The notes under the pieces are model-generated. The model was not told the origin of the DNA. It searched no databases and saw nothing but the letters and a program-made list of their open reading frames with translations. Source: Pseudarthrobacter sp. PS3-L1 (GTDB lineage Bacteria; Actinomycetota; Actinomycetes; Actinomycetales; Micrococcaceae). From it: a DNA stretch of 64,000 nt. The stretch covers positions 496,001-560,000 of the forward strand of contig NZ_JASISU010000002.1 in NCBI RefSeq assembly GCF_030063285.1. The letters run 5' to 3'. Within the stretch, counting starts at the first letter, position 1. Every line of letters starts with the position of its first letter. The position numbers and the translations under genes are program-made. This document shows positions 37,246 to 44,930 of this stretch, piece after piece.

Positions 37246-38225
37246 AAATCCTTGTCACGGGTGCCAGCGGAATGCTGGGACGGGAAGTGGCCCGCGTGCT
37301 GGTCAGTCAGGGCCATGAGGTCACCACGTTCCAGCGTCGGCCAGCGCATGTGGACGGCGCACAGGATCTCTGCGGGTCAATCACCGATCACCTGGCCGTT
37401 AGGCGTGCTGTTGACGGCGTCGAAGGTGTGATTCACCTGGCGGCAAAGGTCTCCTTCACTGGCCCAGCCGCGGAGTTTACCCAAGTGAATGTAGAAGGCA
37501 CCCGGCACCTGCTCCGGGCCTCCCGTGAAGCCGGCGTCCGGGACCTGGTCTTTGTCTCTTCGCCCTCGGTTGCAAACACCGGGGAAGCCATCGCTGGAGC
37601 TGGTGCAGAGAAGGCTGATCCGGACCGGGCACACGGTTCCTACTCCCGGACCAAGGCCGCCGCAGAGCTACTGGCCCTGGCTGCGGACGCAAAGGAGTTC
37701 CGGGTCGCTGCCGTGCGCCCGCACATTGTCTGGGGACCGGGTGACACACAGCTGGTGGAGCGTGTGCTGGACCGCGCTGCACGCGGCCGCCTGCCCTTGC
37801 TTGACGCAGGAGCGGCTCTGATCGATACCACCTATATTGATAACGCGGCCTCGGCCATTGCAGCCGCACTGCACCGCATGGAGCACATTCACGGCAGGGC
37901 ACTCGTCGTCAGCAATGGCGAGCCAAGGCCGGTGGGCGAACTGCTGTCCGGTATGTGCGCAGCGGGCGGTGTGGCGGGGCCGAGGTGGTCAGTGCCGGGC
38001 AGTGTTGCCCGAGCGGCCGGAACGCTCGTGGAGAGGATCTGGATCGTCGCTGGGCAGAAGGATGAGCCACCCATGACCCGGTTCCTTGCAGAGCAGCTCT
38101 CAACCTCCCATTGGTTCGACCAGCGGGAAACCCGCGAGCTCCTGGACTGGGAACCTGCGGTATCCCTGGATGAGGGCCTGGCGCGCCTGGCAGCACACTA
38201 CGGCGGGTTGCCCAGCTACCCCTGA
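37242..38225 (+). CDS. oleD: OleD, NAD(P)H-dependent 2-alkyl-3-ketoacid reductase
   Basis: A 327-residue extended short-chain dehydrogenase of the 3-beta-HSD type. The Rossmann motif is VTGASGMLGREVARVL (6-21), and the catalytic YSRTKAAAE gives Tyr-x-x-x-Lys. It reduces the OleA product to the beta-hydroxy acid used by OleC. It overlaps oleBC by 4 bp (ATGA), so oleA-oleBC-oleD form a translationally coupled operon. Its last 10 bp overlap the convergent mntH gene end to end. Confidence 0.93.
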   Translation: MKILVTGASGMLGREVARVLVSQGHEVTTFQRRPAHVDGAQDLCGSITDHLAVRRAVDGVEGVIHLAAKVSFTGPAAEFTQVNVEGTRHLLRASREAGVRDLVFVSSPSVANTGEAIAGAGAEKADPDRAHGSYSRTKAAAELLALAADAKEFRVAAVRPHIVWGPGDTQLVERVLDRAARGRLPLLDAGAALIDTTYIDNAASAIAAALHRMEHIHGRALVVSNGEPRPVGELLSGMCAAGGVAGPRWSVPGSVARAAGTLVERIWIVAGQKDEPPMTRFLAEQLSTSHWFDQRETRELLDWEPAVSLDEGLARLAAHYGGLPSYP

Positions 38226-39466
38226 CCAGTGAAGGTAAGCCAGATCAGGACACCATTAAGTCCGACAATCAGCACGGCGCTGCTCCACCCCGCGATCCTG
38301 ATCGGCATCGAGTCAACGTGGCTGCCCATCACCTCCCTCGCACCGGTAAGGCGGATGAGGGGTATCAGGGCGAACGGAATACCAAAGCTCAACAAGACCT
38401 GGCTCAGCACAAGCGCAAGCGTAGGTTCCACGCCAAGCCCCAGGACCACCAGGGCAGGAACGAGCGTAATGACGCGCCTGGCCAGCAACGGAATCTTCAC
38501 TTTCAGGAGGCCGCCCATGATTGCTGCGCCCGCATACGAGCCCACTGACGTTGAGGCCAGGCCTGAGGCAAGCAGGCCAACCGCGAAAACGACGCCGACC
38601 ACCGGACCCAGAGCAGTGCTGATTGCAGCATGCGCACCTTCTATGGTGTCCGTTCCAGCGACACCCTGAAGGCTCGAAGCCGCCAGGAGCAGCATGGAGA
38701 TATTGACTATTCCCGCAATGAGCAGGGCTCCAACAACGTCATACCGGGTTGCCCTGATGAGTCCGCGGCGAACAGCTGCGTCAGCCGAGAAGCCGTGCCG
38801 ATCCCGTGCCAGCGCTGAATGCAGATAGATAGCGTGCGGCATCACTGTGGCTCCAAGCATGCCCGCGGCCAGGAGGACTGTCTCAGACCCCTGGAACCGC
38901 GGAATCAATCCCGAAACAACACCACCGGCGTCGGGCGGGCTGACAAAAAGGCCAGCGACAAAGCCGACTGCTATGACGGCCAGGAGGATCATGATGGCCG
39001 TTTCGAACGACCGCTGACCACGGGAAGATTGCAGAACAAGAAGGAGCATCGATGCCACACCGATGATCACTCCGCCCAAAAGCAGCGGAACGCCAAACAG
39101 CAGATAGAGTGCCACGGCGCCGCCAATGACCTCGGCCATGTCAGTTGCGCCTGCAACCGTCTCTGCCTGAAGCCAAAACAGCCTGCGGGGCCGGTCCCTG
39201 AGCCGCTCACCCAAAATTTCAGGCAGACTCTTCCCTGTCGCCAGGCCCAGCTTCGCAGACTGGTATTGCACCAGGACGGCCATCAGGTTGGCGAGGACCA
39301 ATACCCAGACCAAGAGGTATCCGAAACGTGCACCTGCCGTGAGGTTTGCAGCAACGTTGCCCGGGTCCACATAGGCAATGGCTGCCACAAACGCAGGCCC
39401 CAGGAGCAAGAGCCGTGTGCGCCAGTCATGCCCGCTGACCTTCCTCGAAGTGCTCACAGTACTCAT
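38216..39466 (-). CDS. mntH: MntH, NRAMP-family Mn2+/divalent metal transporter
   Basis: A 416-residue proton-coupled divalent metal importer of the NRAMP family with about eleven transmembrane segments. The metal-site motifs are both intact: DPGN in the first helix (YVDPGNVAANLTAG) and MPH in the sixth (ATVMPHAIYLHSAL). The ATG at 39466 has no Shine-Dalgarno. Instead it overlaps by 4 bp the stop of a nine-codon reading frame that starts 6 nt after a -10 box. Two TTTCGGT-type operators lie upstream, so repression by an MntR/DtxR-like regulator is likely; that regulator is not in the window. Confidence 0.95.
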   Translation of the reverse strand: MSTVSTSRKVSGHDWRTRLLLLGPAFVAAIAYVDPGNVAANLTAGARFGYLLVWVLVLANLMAVLVQYQSAKLGLATGKSLPEILGERLRDRPRRLFWLQAETVAGATDMAEVIGGAVALYLLFGVPLLLGGVIIGVASMLLLVLQSSRGQRSFETAIMILLAVIAVGFVAGLFVSPPDAGGVVSGLIPRFQGSETVLLAAGMLGATVMPHAIYLHSALARDRHGFSADAAVRRGLIRATRYDVVGALLIAGIVNISMLLLAASSLQGVAGTDTIEGAHAAISTALGPVVGVVFAVGLLASGLASTSVGSYAGAAIMGGLLKVKIPLLARRVITLVPALVVLGLGVEPTLALVLSQVLLSFGIPFALIPLIRLTGAREVMGSHVDSMPIRIAGWSSAVLIVGLNGVLIWLTFTGQG

Positions 39467-39492
39467 AGGGACGTAATCCAGCTGTGATTCAT
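39463..39492 (-). CDS. Putative nine-codon leaderless leader ORF coupled to mntH
   Basis: ATG at 39492 is 6 nt after TAATCT (39504-39499). The frame encodes MNHSWITSL and its TGA overlaps the mntH ATG as ATGA. Because mntH has no ribosome-binding site of its own, translation of this mini-ORF on a leaderless mRNA would deliver ribosomes to mntH. The peptide itself has no recognisable function. This is an inference from geometry; chance occurrence of a short open frame cannot be excluded. Confidence 0.45.
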   Translation of the reverse strand: MNHSWITSL

Positions 39493-39498
39493 AGGATC

Positions 39499-39549
39499 AG
39501 ATTACGCTAGTTTCGGTACACCTAAATTATTTAACTTGGAGTACCGAAA
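39499..39549 (-). promoter_or_regulatory. mntH promoter with two facing operator palindromes
   Basis: The -10 box TAATCT is at 39504-39499. Upstream, TTTCGGTACACCTAAA (39511-39526) is an imperfect palindrome TTTNGGT-N2-ACCNAAA. A second copy, inverted, is at 39534-39549 (revcomp TTTCGGTACTCCAAGT). Both together form one large dyad over the -35 region. Metal-dependent MntR/DtxR-type repressors bind palindromes of this kind; assignment to Mn is inferred from the gene. Confidence 0.6.
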
Positions 39550-39719
39550 TTAGCGGGGCTCACCGTACGTACCCCCCACGGTCACCCACAGCACGTCCAG
39601 CGTGACCGAAGCGCTGACCGGAGTGGTCCATCAACTGTGGAGCGTCGTGGAGAGCACGTCATAGGGGCAGGCACACGGACACCGCCGATGCACCATGACC
39701 GCCAAGCAACCGCTTGGGC

Positions 39720-40601
39720 CTAGCGGACGCGGCGCAGGTGGTGTGCGTTCAATTCGTCGAGCTGTTCATCGCTCAGATCGTCAAAACCCTTGGCTTCACG
39801 CCTGTCACTCCTCGCAAGCCGCATAAACATGAGGATGATCAACGGCAGGTCCACTATTTCGCAGATGAACCAGAGAAGATCCCCAGCGAGCTGTTGGTCC
39901 CTCAGCGCGTTGGGGTACCACGTGGCACCCGACTGGACTGCCATGACGTTGTCCAGCACCTGTCCATTGAGGCGCAGAAGGATTCCAGGAATTGCATCAA
40001 TCAATAGTTCCATGAAGACGAAGATGAGTTCCAAGGTGATGAAGGCGCTGGAACGGTGAAAGTTTCCCTCTTCGATGACGGGAAGCGCCATCAGCAATCC
40101 CAGAAGCGGCACCAGGACCGTCAGAATGGCCTCCGCCACTGGATTGGCGCGAAGGGTATGGAACGCTGGCGTCAGAAAGAGGGAAAAGAGCGCCAGTCCC
40201 ACGAGCGGTGCAGCCAGGGAGTTTGTGACAAAGCGGACCAGCCGATGTGACAGGACAGCATCGAGCCACGTCACTTGGGACGCCGACAACGCCGCCCGAG
40301 CGAGCGATACGGGCCTACCGAGGCCCACCAGCAGCGGAACAATGAAAAACAGCAGGGAAACCTTGAGCGTGAAAGCCCAGCGAAGATCCGCACTGTATAC
40401 GCCGGGGAAGCCACATGTCAGCGCCGCGAACGACCCCAGGCCGAGGAGATAGAAAGCGACGCTCCTGTGCCGGGGCCAGTGATGACCCTGTGCTTTGGCT
40501 GACTTCAGGCCGAGGCTATAGAGGAGGGCGGCGGAGAGAATCAGGGCCAGGGCTGCCCAGTCAATCCGCCACGCTGTCAGAACAACATCTAGTGGTGGCA
40601 C
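39720..40601 (-). CDS. CtaG-like cytochrome c oxidase assembly membrane protein
   Basis: A 293-residue multi-pass membrane protein of the caa3_CtaG family, with about seven hydrophobic segments (for example LALILSAALLYSLGL, LLFFIVPLLVGLG and EAILTVLVPLLGLLMALPV). The long C-terminal helix with FMELLIDAIPGILLRL and the charged tail fit the family, which assists copper insertion into haem-copper oxidases. I start at GTG 40601 because TATCAT stands 6 nt before it; an in-frame extension to 40712 adds 37 basic, unconserved residues. About 100 bp separate it from the divergent SRPBCC gene. The gap 39550-39719 shows nothing recognisable. Confidence 0.78.
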   Translation of the reverse strand: MPPLDVVLTAWRIDWAALALILSAALLYSLGLKSAKAQGHHWPRHRSVAFYLLGLGSFAALTCGFPGVYSADLRWAFTLKVSLLFFIVPLLVGLGRPVSLARAALSASQVTWLDAVLSHRLVRFVTNSLAAPLVGLALFSLFLTPAFHTLRANPVAEAILTVLVPLLGLLMALPVIEEGNFHRSSAFITLELIFVFMELLIDAIPGILLRLNGQVLDNVMAVQSGATWYPNALRDQQLAGDLLWFICEIVDLPLIILMFMRLARSDRREAKGFDDLSDEQLDELNAHHLRRVR

Positions 40602-40699
40602 CGGGCCATGATAGTCCCGGATCCTTGGAGGTCTCTGGGCGGCATTGAACCGGTGCCCGGTTGTCCGCAAAGAAGCTACCAGTCTGCGAGGATACATGG

Positions 40700-41203
40700 A
40701 TGAGCCAGACAAAAGTGCGTCATCACAACGAATCCGTCACGGTCCATGCATCACCGGAGATGCTCTATGCACTGGTCTCCGATATCGGCCGGACCGGCGA
40801 ATGGAGCCCGGTCTGCACCTCGTGCTGGTGGGACGATGAGGCCACTGCCAGCCAGGCGGGCGCATGGTTCACTGGGCGCAACGAACTCCCCCACCGGTCG
40901 TGGGAGACGAGGTCACTGGTGGTCGCGGCTGATCCCGGTCGCGAGTTTGCCTGGGTGGTTGGTGGCAGTCTTGTCCGCTGGGGATTTACCTTCACGGCCT
41001 CGGACGCGGGAACAGTCCTCAGCGAGTCCTGGGAATTCCTTCCGGACGGAATAAGCATGTTCGAAGAAAAGTTTGGCGAATCAGCAGGCGAGCAAATCAG
41101 TGACCGAACCCGGCAAGCCCTGGACGGCATCCCTAAGACCCTTGCCGCGATCAAGCGAATCGCTGAATCGACCCATCAGAACGGGGTGGATGCTGCACCA
41201 TAG
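40700..41203 (+). CDS. SRPBCC-family protein (polyketide cyclase/dehydrase-like)
   Basis: A 167-residue START/SRPBCC-fold protein. Typical are VTVHASPEMLYALVSDIGRTGEWSP at the N-terminus, the strand set around FAWVVGGSLVRWGFTF, and the C-terminal helix GEQISDRTRQALDGIPKTLAAIKRI. The fold makes a hydrophobic pocket; in this subgroup ligand and role are unknown. GAGG lies 9 nt before the ATG at 40700. A second ATG at 40695 is out of frame. It may be an independent unit, as 374 bp follow before the next gene. Confidence 0.82.
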   Translation: MSQTKVRHHNESVTVHASPEMLYALVSDIGRTGEWSPVCTSCWWDDEATASQAGAWFTGRNELPHRSWETRSLVVAADPGREFAWVVGGSLVRWGFTFTASDAGTVLSESWEFLPDGISMFEEKFGESAGEQISDRTRQALDGIPKTLAAIKRIAESTHQNGVDAAP

Positions 41204-41277
41204 AAGTCCCGCCCTATACGTAGCTCGCAAGGCAATACATCGTGTTCAGCTGGACGAAGCATTCAGCCCCCCCTGCA

Positions 41278-41305
41278 CTGCACTCCACTGCGCTGCACTC
41301 CACTG
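41278..41305. repeat. Tandem 13-bp repeat CTGCACTCCACTG
   Basis: CTGCACTCCACTG occurs at 41278-41290 and 41293-41305 (period 15). It lies in the 374-bp gap between the SRPBCC gene and the membrane-protein operon. The rest of that gap (41204-41577) shows no gene, only a GAGAGAGAG ribosome site at its right end. Confidence 0.7.
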
Positions 41306-41577
41306 GGCCCCGGGTGGAAACCGGACCGGGTTCCAGCCCCTGAATTTCCGCCACTCCCCCGCAAAACGGCCGGCCGTCTGCACGGAATCTTCGACGTCGT
41401 TGGCAGAACCGACGTCTGCGGCGACTCAAACCGCGCGGGTCCTGGATCGGGGACGGGAAGCCCGGCCCCAAAGTCCGAGTCCTCGCAGTTGCGGTGGCCC
41501 CCGTAGGCTTAGCTGCACTTCCGCAGATGAATCTGCCTTTGCGGTCCGTGTATGCGAACTGAGAGAGAGTGTGCAGC

Positions 41578-42474
41578 GTGAACGCCGCTTCTTCACCCAT
41601 CCCCCCTGCAATCCCGGCTCCCGCTGCGTCTGACGCAACACCGCGGGTACGGTCGTCGCGGGGCCTCGTGCTCCTGGGCATCGGTTCAGTCCTGGCCTTG
41701 TGCGGGATGGCCCTGCTCGCGGTCATCATCGCCGGCACCGCGACGCTGCAGACAGAGTCGCTCGCTCGTATCGCCAACCGCACGGTGACCTATCGGGCGG
41801 AGTTCGGGTTAGTGGAGCGCAAGCTGTCGGGGCTCTCGGCCCTCACCGCCGGGCCCGGCATTCTGCTGGTAACGGCCACGTGTTTCCTAATCCCCGGATA
41901 TCTGCGCCGGCGCGGCACGATGCACGGAATCCCCACCAGCGGCCTACGTGGCGGGTCCGTCCTCGCTACCTACCGGCCGCTCGCACTCTGGGCGCACGGT
42001 CTCTGGAGCCTCGTTCCACTAGCCGCCTGGGTACTGCTGATCCTTGTTCCACTGCGCAGCATGGCCGGTGGCGGGTGGCCTGCCGGTCTGCGCGAGGAGA
42101 ACTCAACCGCCGTGTGGCTCGCCCTCGGCTTCTACGGGGCTGTCGCCAGTGGCCTGTTCGCGGTGGTTGTCACCTCCCTCATCAAGAAGGCGTACTTTCT
42201 CGCGTGGCTCCGACAGCACCCTGATACACCGGTAGATGAAGGGAAGGGTGCGTTCTGGCGCTGGGTGTGCTTTACCTGGCGTTTTGACCTCTGGCTCGCC
42301 GGATTCGGCGGGGCGCTGATCGGGGTGTGCTGGATCGGCCTGGAATTTGACGGTCAGCAGTTCGTCATGGTCGCCGCACTGACCGGACTGGCGCTCCTCC
42401 TGGCCGGCATTATCATGAGCCTCAATTACTGGCGGGCCAACAGGCCGCTCGGTACCGCGCTATCCAACGCATGA
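41578..42474 (+). CDS. Unknown six-helix membrane protein
   Basis: A 298-residue membrane protein I do not recognise. Six hydrophobic segments are visible, at about 28-50, 71-92, 120-145, 167-190, 220-243 and 255-278, with a Pro/Ala-rich N-terminal tail and a loop of about 25 residues after the first helix. No catalytic motif is apparent. The GTG at 41578 has GAGAGAGAG 8 nt upstream; a GTG three codons earlier has that site too close. The stop overlaps the lipoprotein gene by 4 bp (ATGA), so the two products probably act together at the membrane. Confidence 0.75.
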   Translation: MNAASSPIPPAIPAPAASDATPRVRSSRGLVLLGIGSVLALCGMALLAVIIAGTATLQTESLARIANRTVTYRAEFGLVERKLSGLSALTAGPGILLVTATCFLIPGYLRRRGTMHGIPTSGLRGGSVLATYRPLALWAHGLWSLVPLAAWVLLILVPLRSMAGGGWPAGLREENSTAVWLALGFYGAVASGLFAVVVTSLIKKAYFLAWLRQHPDTPVDEGKGAFWRWVCFTWRFDLWLAGFGGALIGVCWIGLEFDGQQFVMVAALTGLALLLAGIIMSLNYWRANRPLGTALSNA

Positions 42475-43079
42475 CCACGGTCCCGAGGCCAGGCCGTACC
42501 GCGGTCCTTGCGGTAGTCACCGCGCTGGCTGTCCTGCTGGCCCTCACCGGGTGCAGCAGCCTGTGGCGCTCCGACGCACCACCGGCTGATCCACAATGGA
42601 AATACTCCGATGCAATGAAGGTCCTCGCTGAAATTCCCGGCGTAAACGAGTCCTACCTGACCAGCGGACCCGTTGGCCTCCCGAACCAGATTGAATTAAC
42701 CGCCGGTCTCCAACTGGTGAAAGGGTATCCCGTGGAGCTGGTGCCCAAACTGGTGGACTACGCCCTTGCCCTAGCCTGGTCGGTTCCGGTTGAAAAACCC
42801 ACCACCACGGTCTCGATCGCGTTTATGGCGGGAAAGAAAAGCGTAGACCTCCAGCCAGCGGCGCTTGCCCTGGGATGGCCGGAGTACACCGGACGGACGC
42901 TTTCACTGTCGCCCAAAGATCTCGCAGCCCGTTACGGCCCTTGGCCGGGCGACAGGCCCGCTGTTCCAGCAGAGCTCGCCACCTACGTCCCACCGCCACC
43001 GGAACCAACACCAGCCACCCCCACCGTCGGCGCGCCGCTACAGGCCGGAGATCTCCGGCCGGAGGCCCAAAGAAGCTAG
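42471..43079 (+). CDS. Unknown lipoprotein
   Basis: A 202-residue protein with a signal peptide (AVLAVVTALAVLLALTGC) ending in the lipobox LTGC, so it should be lipid-anchored on the outer face after processing by Lgt, whose gene is in this window. The body is mixed alpha/beta (about 40-160) and ends in a Pro-rich stretch (YVPPPPEPTPATPT). I see no known domain. It overlaps the membrane protein gene by 4 bp and forms a two-gene unit with it, possibly a three-gene unit with the next. Confidence 0.78.
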   Translation: MTTVPRPGRTAVLAVVTALAVLLALTGCSSLWRSDAPPADPQWKYSDAMKVLAEIPGVNESYLTSGPVGLPNQIELTAGLQLVKGYPVELVPKLVDYALALAWSVPVEKPTTTVSIAFMAGKKSVDLQPAALALGWPEYTGRTLSLSPKDLAARYGPWPGDRPAVPAELATYVPPPPEPTPATPTVGAPLQAGDLRPEAQRS

Positions 43080-43207
43080 GAGATGGGGCCCTCGGGCACG
43101 TCCCGCACTCCGGCGCCTTTGTCTCCATGGGTTTTGACGTCGGATTTATGGCAGTCAGGGCCGGTACTGCGTTTTGTGGTTGCCTTTCACAAGCCATGCC
43201 TAGTCCG

Positions 43208-43672
43208 ATGCGTGTGAGTAAATCAAACAAGAGGAAGAACTCCCGGCCGCGGACAGGTCGCTTGGATTCGCCGGGATTCAAAGCGAGTCCAAAAAGGCCC
43301 ATGATCGGGGCCTACCGGTTCAGCGATGACTTCATCAAGACAGTCACATCCATCCTTTGCGTTTCGATGGTCGGAATGATCGGCGGTGGTTACCTTCTTG
43401 GTTACCTGAGCGACAACTTTGAAGGTGAGACCCGGAACATCTTAAGTATCCTCGGTCTGAGCGTGGTCATTACTGGGATCACGCTGCCTCTTCTCATTGC
43501 AGGCATCCTCGGTGGCGAGGCCATCATGAGGGGCGCAGGCGCCCTGGGCTTCTGGACAGCGGGGTGGATCGCTGAAATGCCGATATGGATCCAGGGCCCG
43601 GAACTCGGATCGCCGCGGGCGTACGTCCGCGGGCCGGGTGACAAACGTTTCAGGCACTCGCCCAACGCGTAA
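43208..43672 (+). CDS. Unknown two-helix membrane protein
   Basis: An open frame with coding character ends at 43672. Its plausible part begins at ATG 43208 (or 43196, or further upstream), giving about 154 residues. A basic N-terminal tail (RVSKSNKRKNSRPRTGR) is followed by two transmembrane segments (TSILCVSMVGMIGGGYLLGY and ILGLSVVITGITLPLLIAGI), then a soluble tail with RAYVRGPGDKR. No family is recognised and no start has a good ribosome site. It may belong to the preceding pair. It is the last gene before the tRNA island. Confidence 0.55.
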   Translation: MRVSKSNKRKNSRPRTGRLDSPGFKASPKRPMIGAYRFSDDFIKTVTSILCVSMVGMIGGGYLLGYLSDNFEGETRNILSILGLSVVITGITLPLLIAGILGGEAIMRGAGALGFWTAGWIAEMPIWIQGPELGSPRAYVRGPGDKRFRHSPNA

Positions 43673-43718
43673 CTCCCACCGGGTTCAGCAGTCTTCCTCC
43701 TCCGCCATCAGAACCAAC

Positions 43719-43740
43719 AAAAAAAGCCCCGGCAGGGGCC
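43719..43740 (-). terminator. Terminator, probably the original one of tRNA-Leu
   Basis: On the minus strand GGCCCC-TGCC-GGGGCT is followed by a run of seven T. No minus-strand gene precedes it within the island for over 1 kb, and it lies directly beyond the left att repeat. It fits the terminator of tRNA-Leu, displaced when the island inserted. Confidence 0.6.
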
Positions 43741-43755
43741 TATCAGGGAATGCTC

Positions 43756-43794
43756 TGTCCACACTCAGGGGCCTCAAGCCCCTGAGTGTGGACG
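43756..43794. repeat. Perfect 16-bp hairpin beside the left attachment repeat
   Basis: GTCCACACTCAGGGGC (43757-43772) pairs perfectly with its complement at 43778-43793 around a 5-nt loop (CTCAA). No T-run follows. It ends 1 bp before the left att repeat. Confidence 0.8.
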
Positions 43795-43822
43795 ACACTG
43801 TGCCCGAGGTGGGACTCGAACC
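43795..43822. repeat. Left attachment repeat (28 bp, identical to tRNA-Leu 3' end)
   Basis: The sequence ACACTGTGCCCGAGGTGGGA and the next 8 bp are identical to 47239-47266. The neighbouring bases do not form the rest of a tRNA: T-stem pairing is lost just beyond the repeat. It is therefore an att half-site and not a second tRNA gene. Confidence 0.82.
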
Positions 43823-43999
43823 GGGTTCCAGCTCCTGCAAACACTGGACTACCCCGGAAACATGCCGCCTTGTTGACCAAGCGGCTCTATAGGTTGCCAG
43901 TTACCGGCAGGCTTCGAAGTTGCCTGAAGACCCGATTACGTGGGAAGACCGGCTTATCGATGTCGGCTGGCAAATCTAAACTGGTCGAGAAGGTAGTCC

Positions 44000-44559
44000 A
44001 TGGATGCAAACCCAGTGCTGAAGCCGAAGCTTGCGACACCTGCGTTGGTTCTGACTAGCGTGGCCCTCTCTATATGTGTCACCTACCTTCTGGGCTCTAT
44101 GGCCAACAGCTGGCCTCCAACCATGCTGCTGCAAGCGACCGCGTTTGCCTTTTCCTGGCCATCACTACTGCCGGCGCAATATGGTTGGCGCGACTTCACC
44201 GGCTTCGTTTTTGGACAGCAGCGGCAATCGAACAGTGGACACACTTCGACGAGGCAAAGCTAGCGCACCGCATTACAGCCGAAGTCACGGTACTGAGCGT
44301 CGATTCCCTCCAACCCACACGATCCTGGATAATGATCCGGTGGAATCGTTTCGACCATGTTCAACACGCTTGGATTGAAGCCCTGCCCGATCCACTCTGG
44401 CCACGCTCAGTTCTGTTGATTTTCCCGGATCCAGCGCAGCTGAGGCCCGGAACGCCTTGGCCCACGACTTACTACATTCAGGCTTCTAATTGCTCTGCAT
44501 GGGCACCACCCAAAAAGATTCGTTTAGGCACGCCCAAGCCTCGCTTGCCGACACGTTGA
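44000..44559 (+). pseudogene. Small membrane protein gene broken by a -1 frameshift
   Basis: ATG at 44000 has AGAAGG 6 nt upstream and encodes a hydrophobic start (ATPALVLTSVALSICVTYLLG) followed by LLQATAFAF. Near 44150 (GCCTTTTCC) the coding frame appears to slip by -1 into a frame that continues with LAITTAGAIWLARLHRLRFW and a soluble domain up to 44559 (TRSWIMIRWNRFDHVQHAW). Joined, this gives a protein of about 185 residues with two helices and a C-terminal domain. No family recognised. Either a pseudogene, a sequencing error, or less likely a programmed slip at the TTTT run. Confidence 0.55.
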
Positions 44560-44784
44560 GCTAATTCGGGCTTTCATCTAGCTCAATTCAATAGAACGCC
44601 GAATGCAGGAAGGGCAAGTAAACTGGCTCGCTGGCCCGCACAACTGCTATCACCGGGAATCGTAAATAGGCGGACCGCGCACATACTGGGCATCCCGAAA
44701 ACCTTTGTTTCATATCGCACTGCGGTCTATTCAGGATTCCCAGCCCAGAGGCGCGGGAGGCGGCGCTAGCCTAAGAGCTTCCGA

Positions 44785-44862
44785 GCCGGCTGCGTTTTAT
44801 TCGATTAACGCAGCCGGCACGGTTTCAGTACCGAGGGACCCTCAGCAGGGCGGGGGTCCCTC
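44785..44862. repeat. Two inverted repeats in the island gap
   Basis: GCCGGCTGCGTT (44785-44796) pairs perfectly with 44807-44818 around a 10-nt loop. GAGGGACCC (44833-44841) pairs with GGGTCCCTC (44854-44862), followed by TTTGTG on the plus strand. They may be terminators between the frameshifted gene and the convergent nuclease gene. The remainder of 44560-44930 shows nothing recognisable. Confidence 0.6.
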
Positions 44863-44930
44863 TTTGTGCCCTCTGCGGCCAAGGTACCTCGGTCCGTTTG
44901 TGGCAGAAAATACAGATGCGGTCGTGGCCT

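Noticed and set aside
43795..43900. A second, degenerate tRNA gene on the minus strand
   Set aside because: Only 28 bp match tRNA-Leu. T-stem pairing, anticodon arm and 5' acceptor strand are absent, so an att half-site explains it better.
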